Source: Rickettsiaceae bacterium
GTDB lineage: Bacteria; Pseudomonadota; Alphaproteobacteria; Rickettsiales; Rickettsiaceae
NCBI GenBank assembly: GCA_021741285.1
Contig: JAIOYD010000053.1
Coordinates: 1-8,527, forward strand
Reading direction: 5' to 3'
DNA length: 8,527 nt
A program made the translations under genes and the position numbers. Shown here one piece after another: positions 6,521 to 8,527 of the stretch (position 1 is its first letter; each line of letters begins with the position of its first letter). The notes under the pieces are model-generated. The model had not been told where the DNA came from and did no database searches. It was given only the letters and a program-made list of their open reading frames with translations.

Positions 6521-7000
6521 TTATGTTGTTTGCCAAAGTCCGTTATCTAACTGTTCGAATAGTCTTATCTCGGAGTTAGTAATATTAGTTTTAAGTAATA
6601 AAGCTTTTATTTCAGATAATTGAATTTGCTGAATACTGTCAGAAATTATCATTATTTTTTCGACAATATCGATCTTTAGAGTGCTTGTTTTAGAAAAAAG
6701 TTGAAGTAATTTGTCTTCTGTAGGGTTTACAAGAATAATAATTTTTGAATTATTAGGATTTTCTATAGAGTGTGTTATGTAAATAGGTTGCTCTTGAGCA
6801 AATGGATCTTCCTTTGTGGCATGAGGAATGAAGTGTTTCTTGGAGTAGGTCCACAATATACGATCCAATTCTATGGTAAAATCACTATTATTAGTAATAA
6901 CACAAGTATTCATAGAGCTATAATAACATTTTTGAGCCAGGTGACAAAATGCTTTTGATAACTGATCTTGCTTTGTTTTATAACAACTTATTTTTATCAT
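6521..7000 (-). CDS. holC: DNA polymerase III chi subunit
   Basis: Probable chi subunit of the replicative polymerase clamp-loader complex (159 aa; E. coli chi is 147). In E. coli chi joins the clamp loader through psi and binds the C-terminal tail of SSB, helping the polymerase pass SSB-coated DNA. The most telling segment is LDRILWTYSKKHFIPH (45-60), matching the chi pattern of Asp-x-x-Leu-Trp followed by Phe-x-Pro-His. Next come DPFAQEQPIYIT (65-76) and KIIILVN (86-92), like the family PV-I-x ... ILINL strand. The N-terminal half (QLSKAFCHLAQKCYYSSMN, then CVITNN) fits the family helix and strand. The C-terminal GLWQ resembles chi ends. Sequence is divergent and Lys/Ile/Asn-rich, so automatic annotation may call it hypothetical. 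It starts at ATG 7000 with no clear Shine-Dalgarno and is divergent from the glycosyltransferase. Confidence 0.75.
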   Translation of the reverse strand: MIKISCYKTKQDQLSKAFCHLAQKCYYSSMNTCVITNNSDFTIELDRILWTYSKKHFIPHATKEDPFAQEQPIYITHSIENPNNSKIIILVNPTEDKLLQLFSKTSTLKIDIVEKIMIISDSIQQIQLSEIKALLLKTNITNSEIRLFEQLDNGLWQTT

Positions 7001-7038
7001 CTACAAACACTAAAGAACTAAATTTATTCGCAAATACT

Positions 7039-7068
7039 CTCATATCCTTGCATAGCAAGAATTGTGAA
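7039..7068 (-). promoter_or_regulatory. Possible holC promoter
   Basis: On the minus strand, TTCACA (7063-7068, 5/6 to the -35 consensus) and TATGAG (7039-7044, 4/6 to the -10) are 18 nt apart, about 40 nt before the holC start. A small perfect hairpin, CTTGC/GCAAG around ATA (7047-7059), sits in the spacer. This promoter overlaps the glycosyltransferase promoter on the other strand. Confidence 0.3.
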
Positions 7069-7076
7069 CGTATAAT
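7048..7076 (+). promoter_or_regulatory. Probable glycosyltransferase promoter
   Basis: A perfect TATAAT -10 box (7071-7076) stands 17 nt after TTGCAT (7048-7053, three of six matches, keeping the TTG). The predicted transcription start is near 7083, leaving a leader of about 25 nt. That start falls inside the left arm of the inverted repeat at 7078-7110. Confidence 0.5.
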
Positions 7077-7077
7077 T

Positions 7078-7110
7078 CATGTTATCCAAGTTTGAGTAAA
7101 TAATAACATG
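7078..7110. repeat. Perfect inverted repeat over transcription and translation start
   Basis: CATGTTAT (7078-7085) and ATAACATG (7103-7110) are exact reverse complements separated by 17 nt. The right arm contains the glycosyltransferase start codon (7108-7110), and the left arm covers the predicted transcription start. The only Shine-Dalgarno-like bases (GAG, 7094-7096) are in the intervening segment. It could be an operator for a dimeric repressor, or chance in AT-rich DNA. Confidence 0.4.
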
Positions 7111-7977
7111 CTAAGATGTACTTATATAGTCCTTATTTATAATAATGAGTCTAACATTACAAAATTAGTGGATTCATTAAAAATGATAGCCGGTAATTTT
7201 CATAAAGAATTTATCTTTGTTGATGATGGAAGTACAGATAACTCGCTTAGTTTACTAAAGACGAAGGTAAATGACCTTCCAAGAACTACAATCATCACTC
7301 AAGAAATGGAAGGGCCAACCGTAAGTGTCAACAAAGCCATAAGTCTGGCCACTGGCGACTATATTCATTTTGTTGAAGGCGACGAGGTGTTGCAAGTAAA
7401 CTCTACGTCGCTCCTTATGGAATCGTGCTTAAAATTGGGGGTGGAGGTTGCTATTGGACATGTAGCGCAAACCATATCAGCTAGCTCTAAATCCTCTGGG
7501 GTGTGGCGAATAGTTCAAAACCCAATTAACGAGATATTGCTAGGCAAGATCGATAGGGTACGGGAAGTAGGCAGATCTGGGAGTGTAGTCCATAACAAAT
7601 TATTAGATAGGATTGCTAAAGCTGATAGTAGTATTTATACCCAAAATATGTCACTTTCTCTTAGATGTGCGAAATATAGTAAATTTGTATTACTAGAGGA
7701 TTATGTCACGACTGCTGTTGATCGTCAACATGACGTTGATAAGAAATTTAGATCTTATAATAATTTAAAATCTATATATAATTTTTCAAAGGAAAATCCA
7801 GAAATATTTTCTAACCTTACCTCTGAATTGTTAATGACTCTTAGCAGAGAATCTTTAGGAAAATCTGATAAAATAAATTATGCAATGAAATCTTTAGTAG
7901 GAAAATATATCAAGTCTACTTCCCTAGATGGTGTATTCACGTTATATAAACTTGAGCTTGAGAAACTATTTTATTAA
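7108..7977 (+). CDS. Family 2 (GT-A fold) glycosyltransferase
   Basis: Probable inverting glycosyltransferase, 289 aa, using a nucleotide-sugar donor; the acceptor is unknown, most likely an envelope or surface glycan (inference). The N-terminal GT-A domain shows YIVLIYNNESNI, then VDDGSTDNS (38-46), which binds the nucleotide. The helix NKAISLATGDYIHFVEGDEV (75-94) corresponds to the usual segment ending in the metal-binding DxD. Here that motif reads Glu90-Gly-Asp92, so the first Asp is Glu. MSLSLRCAKYSKFVLLEDYV (181-200) resembles the catalytic-base and second-sugar region of family 2 enzymes. No transmembrane helix is evident, so it is probably cytosolic or peripheral. The ATG at 7108 is the first in frame; the Shine-Dalgarno is weak (GAG 11 nt upstream). 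No other glycan genes are nearby. Specificity cannot be assigned. Confidence 0.8.
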   Translation: MLRCTYIVLIYNNESNITKLVDSLKMIAGNFHKEFIFVDDGSTDNSLSLLKTKVNDLPRTTIITQEMEGPTVSVNKAISLATGDYIHFVEGDEVLQVNSTSLLMESCLKLGVEVAIGHVAQTISASSKSSGVWRIVQNPINEILLGKIDRVREVGRSGSVVHNKLLDRIAKADSSIYTQNMSLSLRCAKYSKFVLLEDYVTTAVDRQHDVDKKFRSYNNLKSIYNFSKENPEIFSNLTSELLMTLSRESLGKSDKINYAMKSLVGKYIKSTSLDGVFTLYKLELEKLFY

Positions 7978-8019
7978 AGGTGTATAGTTACATGTACACA
8001 AAAAAAATTATATTAGTCC

Positions 8020-8044
8020 ACTAAAATCAAAAAACTTTTTTAGT
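8020..8044. terminator. AT-rich hairpin after the glycosyltransferase
   Basis: ACTAAAA (8020-8026) pairs with TTTTAGT (8038-8044) around an 11-nt loop, 42 nt after the glycosyltransferase stop. The 3' arm carries a run of six T residues (8036-8041). It is a possible but weak factor-independent terminator, because the stem has no GC-rich base. The 7978-8047 stretch otherwise holds no gene. Confidence 0.25.
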
Positions 8045-8047
8045 TAG

Positions 8048-8287
8048 TGTATTTTCCTCGCTTTATATTCCACCTATATAAACTTATACATTAGAACTAC
8101 CAATAGAATATTTTATAAATCCTACGCCAAAATATCCCCAGCTTGTGATAACGCAACAATTTTAAAGCAGTTACTTAATGTTTGGGATCGGTTAGCTAAA
8201 CAAAATAAAGTTAATAACGTACATCAAGTGGCGGTGTCCTTAGCTGGGTTAATAGAAAAACCACGTCAGCTAACCTTTGATGTATAG
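8048..8287 (+). pseudogene. Probable 3' remnant of a Y-family DNA polymerase (DinB/UmuC-like)
   Basis: This is an open frame of 79 codons with no start, running from just after a stop (8045-8047) to TAG at 8285. The translation includes INLYIRTTNR, ISPACDNATILKQLL, VHQVAVSLAGLIEK and the ending PRQLTFDV. That pattern matches the C-terminal little-finger domain of Y-family translesion polymerases. There, a strand with a basic residue is followed by a Pro/Thr-rich turn, a helix, a strand of the type xRxxGVSLSGL, and a terminal QLxxF clamp-binding-like peptide. The palm, fingers and catalytic carboxylates are absent, so this is a truncated remnant, not a working polymerase. No ATG/GTG start or ribosome binding site precedes it. 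Identification is by eye and moderate; the strongest elements are the VAVSLAGL strand and the QLTFD end. Confidence 0.5.
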
Positions 8288-8435
8288 CTGCTATTACAAG
8301 GAAGCAGGGGGTATCAATGGCTATGGACATTCTTCATTAGATGGGGAGGGTAATACAGTATTTCTAAAGTCAGGAATTCATAATTCTTCGATAGCGTATT
8401 GGCAACCCGGTCTAGTGCTCATCACATACTTATAG
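8280..8435 (+). other. Unassigned 51-codon ORF before the transposase
   Basis: An ATG-initiated frame of 51 codons overlaps the last eight bases of the polymerase remnant and ends at TAG 8433. The peptide is Gly- and Tyr-rich (EAGGINGYGHSSLDGEGN, then IAYWQPGLVLITYL). I recognise no family. No good Shine-Dalgarno precedes it, and it abuts the hairpin before the transposase. It may be a fragment of another disrupted gene or a chance frame. I list it because it fills an otherwise empty stretch. Confidence 0.15.
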
Positions 8436-8467
8436 TACCATCTTTTTTTATTTAGAAAAGGATGGTA
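8436..8467 (+). promoter_or_regulatory. Hairpin sequestering the transposase ribosome binding site
   Basis: TACCATC (8436-8442) pairs perfectly with GATGGTA (8461-8467). The stem extends inward through a T/A run (8443-8447 with 8456-8460, one G-U pair), giving about 12 bp around an 8-nt loop. The Shine-Dalgarno AAGGA (8458-8462), 10 nt before the ATG at 8473, is inside the 3' arm. Insertion sequences often carry such hairpins, which block translation of transposase from read-through transcripts. Confidence 0.5.
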
Positions 8468-8472
8468 TCACT

Positions 8473-8527
8473 ATGAGTAAGAAGAGAAAGCAGATTTCGC
8501 ATGAGATAAAATCTCGTATATTATCAG
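8473..8527 (+). CDS. Transposase N-terminus, IS3-family OrfA-like, cut by window end
   Basis: Only the first 18 codons are present; the gene runs off the right edge. The peptide MSKKRKQISHEIKSRILS has the basic start and the aromatic/aliphatic helix onset of helix-turn-helix transposase proteins (HTH_Tnp_1, IS3-like OrfA: basic MSKKR, then x-S/T-x-E-x-K-x-K/R-I/V). The ATG has AAGGA 10 nt upstream, in a hairpin. With so little sequence the IS family is tentative, and the left end of the element cannot be placed, although it should lie shortly upstream of the hairpin or at it. Confidence 0.5.
   Translation, partial: MSKKRKQISHEIKSRILS

Overview
The window is AT-rich, roughly two thirds A+T, and looks like chromosomal DNA of a Rickettsiales-like, possibly intracellular, alphaproteobacterium. 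The evidence is the divK-pleD response-regulator pair typical of alphaproteobacteria, a rickettsial-style VirB2/TrbC pilin with an isolated location, an alphaproteobacterial-type ThrRS active site (MSCPCH), short intergenic gaps and a transposase start at one end. The species cannot be named from this sequence alone.

Layout. Positions 86-457 (minus) encode a VirB2-family type IV secretion pilin, standing alone. Positions 607-1887 (minus) encode FolC. Divergent from folC is thrS (1971-3881, plus), followed 36 nt later by infC (3918-4451, plus). infC appears to start with the rare codon AUA placed 8 nt after a GGAG Shine-Dalgarno; any annotation opening at the TTG at 3984 would lose 22 conserved N-terminal residues. 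infC converges on a two-gene minus-strand operon, divK (5937-6323) then pleD (4585-5940), joined by an ATGA start/stop overlap. Next come holC (6521-7000, minus; DNA polymerase III chi) and, divergent from it, a family 2 glycosyltransferase (7108-7977, plus). The last 550 bases are accessory or decaying sequence: a probable 3' fragment of a Y-family DNA polymerase (DinB/UmuC-like), an unassigned 51-codon ORF, and a hairpin-shielded transposase start cut off by the window edge.

How the genes relate. thrS-infC are translation genes, probably cotranscribed. In gammaproteobacteria this pair continues into rpmI-rplT, but here it does not. DivK and PleD are partners in the alphaproteobacterial cell-cycle/polarity phosphorelay: DivK is a single-domain receiver, and PleD is a receiver-receiver-GGDEF diguanylate cyclase with both its catalytic GGEEF and its inhibitory RxxD site intact. 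FolC (folate polyglutamylation), HolC (replisome clamp loader) and the glycosyltransferase (surface glycan) are independent housekeeping or envelope functions.

The observations most worth a second look are the AUA start of infC, the inverted repeat covering the predicted transcription start and start codon of the glycosyltransferase, the face-to-face folC/thrS promoters, the Y-family polymerase remnant, and the RBS-sequestering hairpin before the transposase. I found no CRISPR array, tRNA, rRNA or clearly novel multi-gene system.
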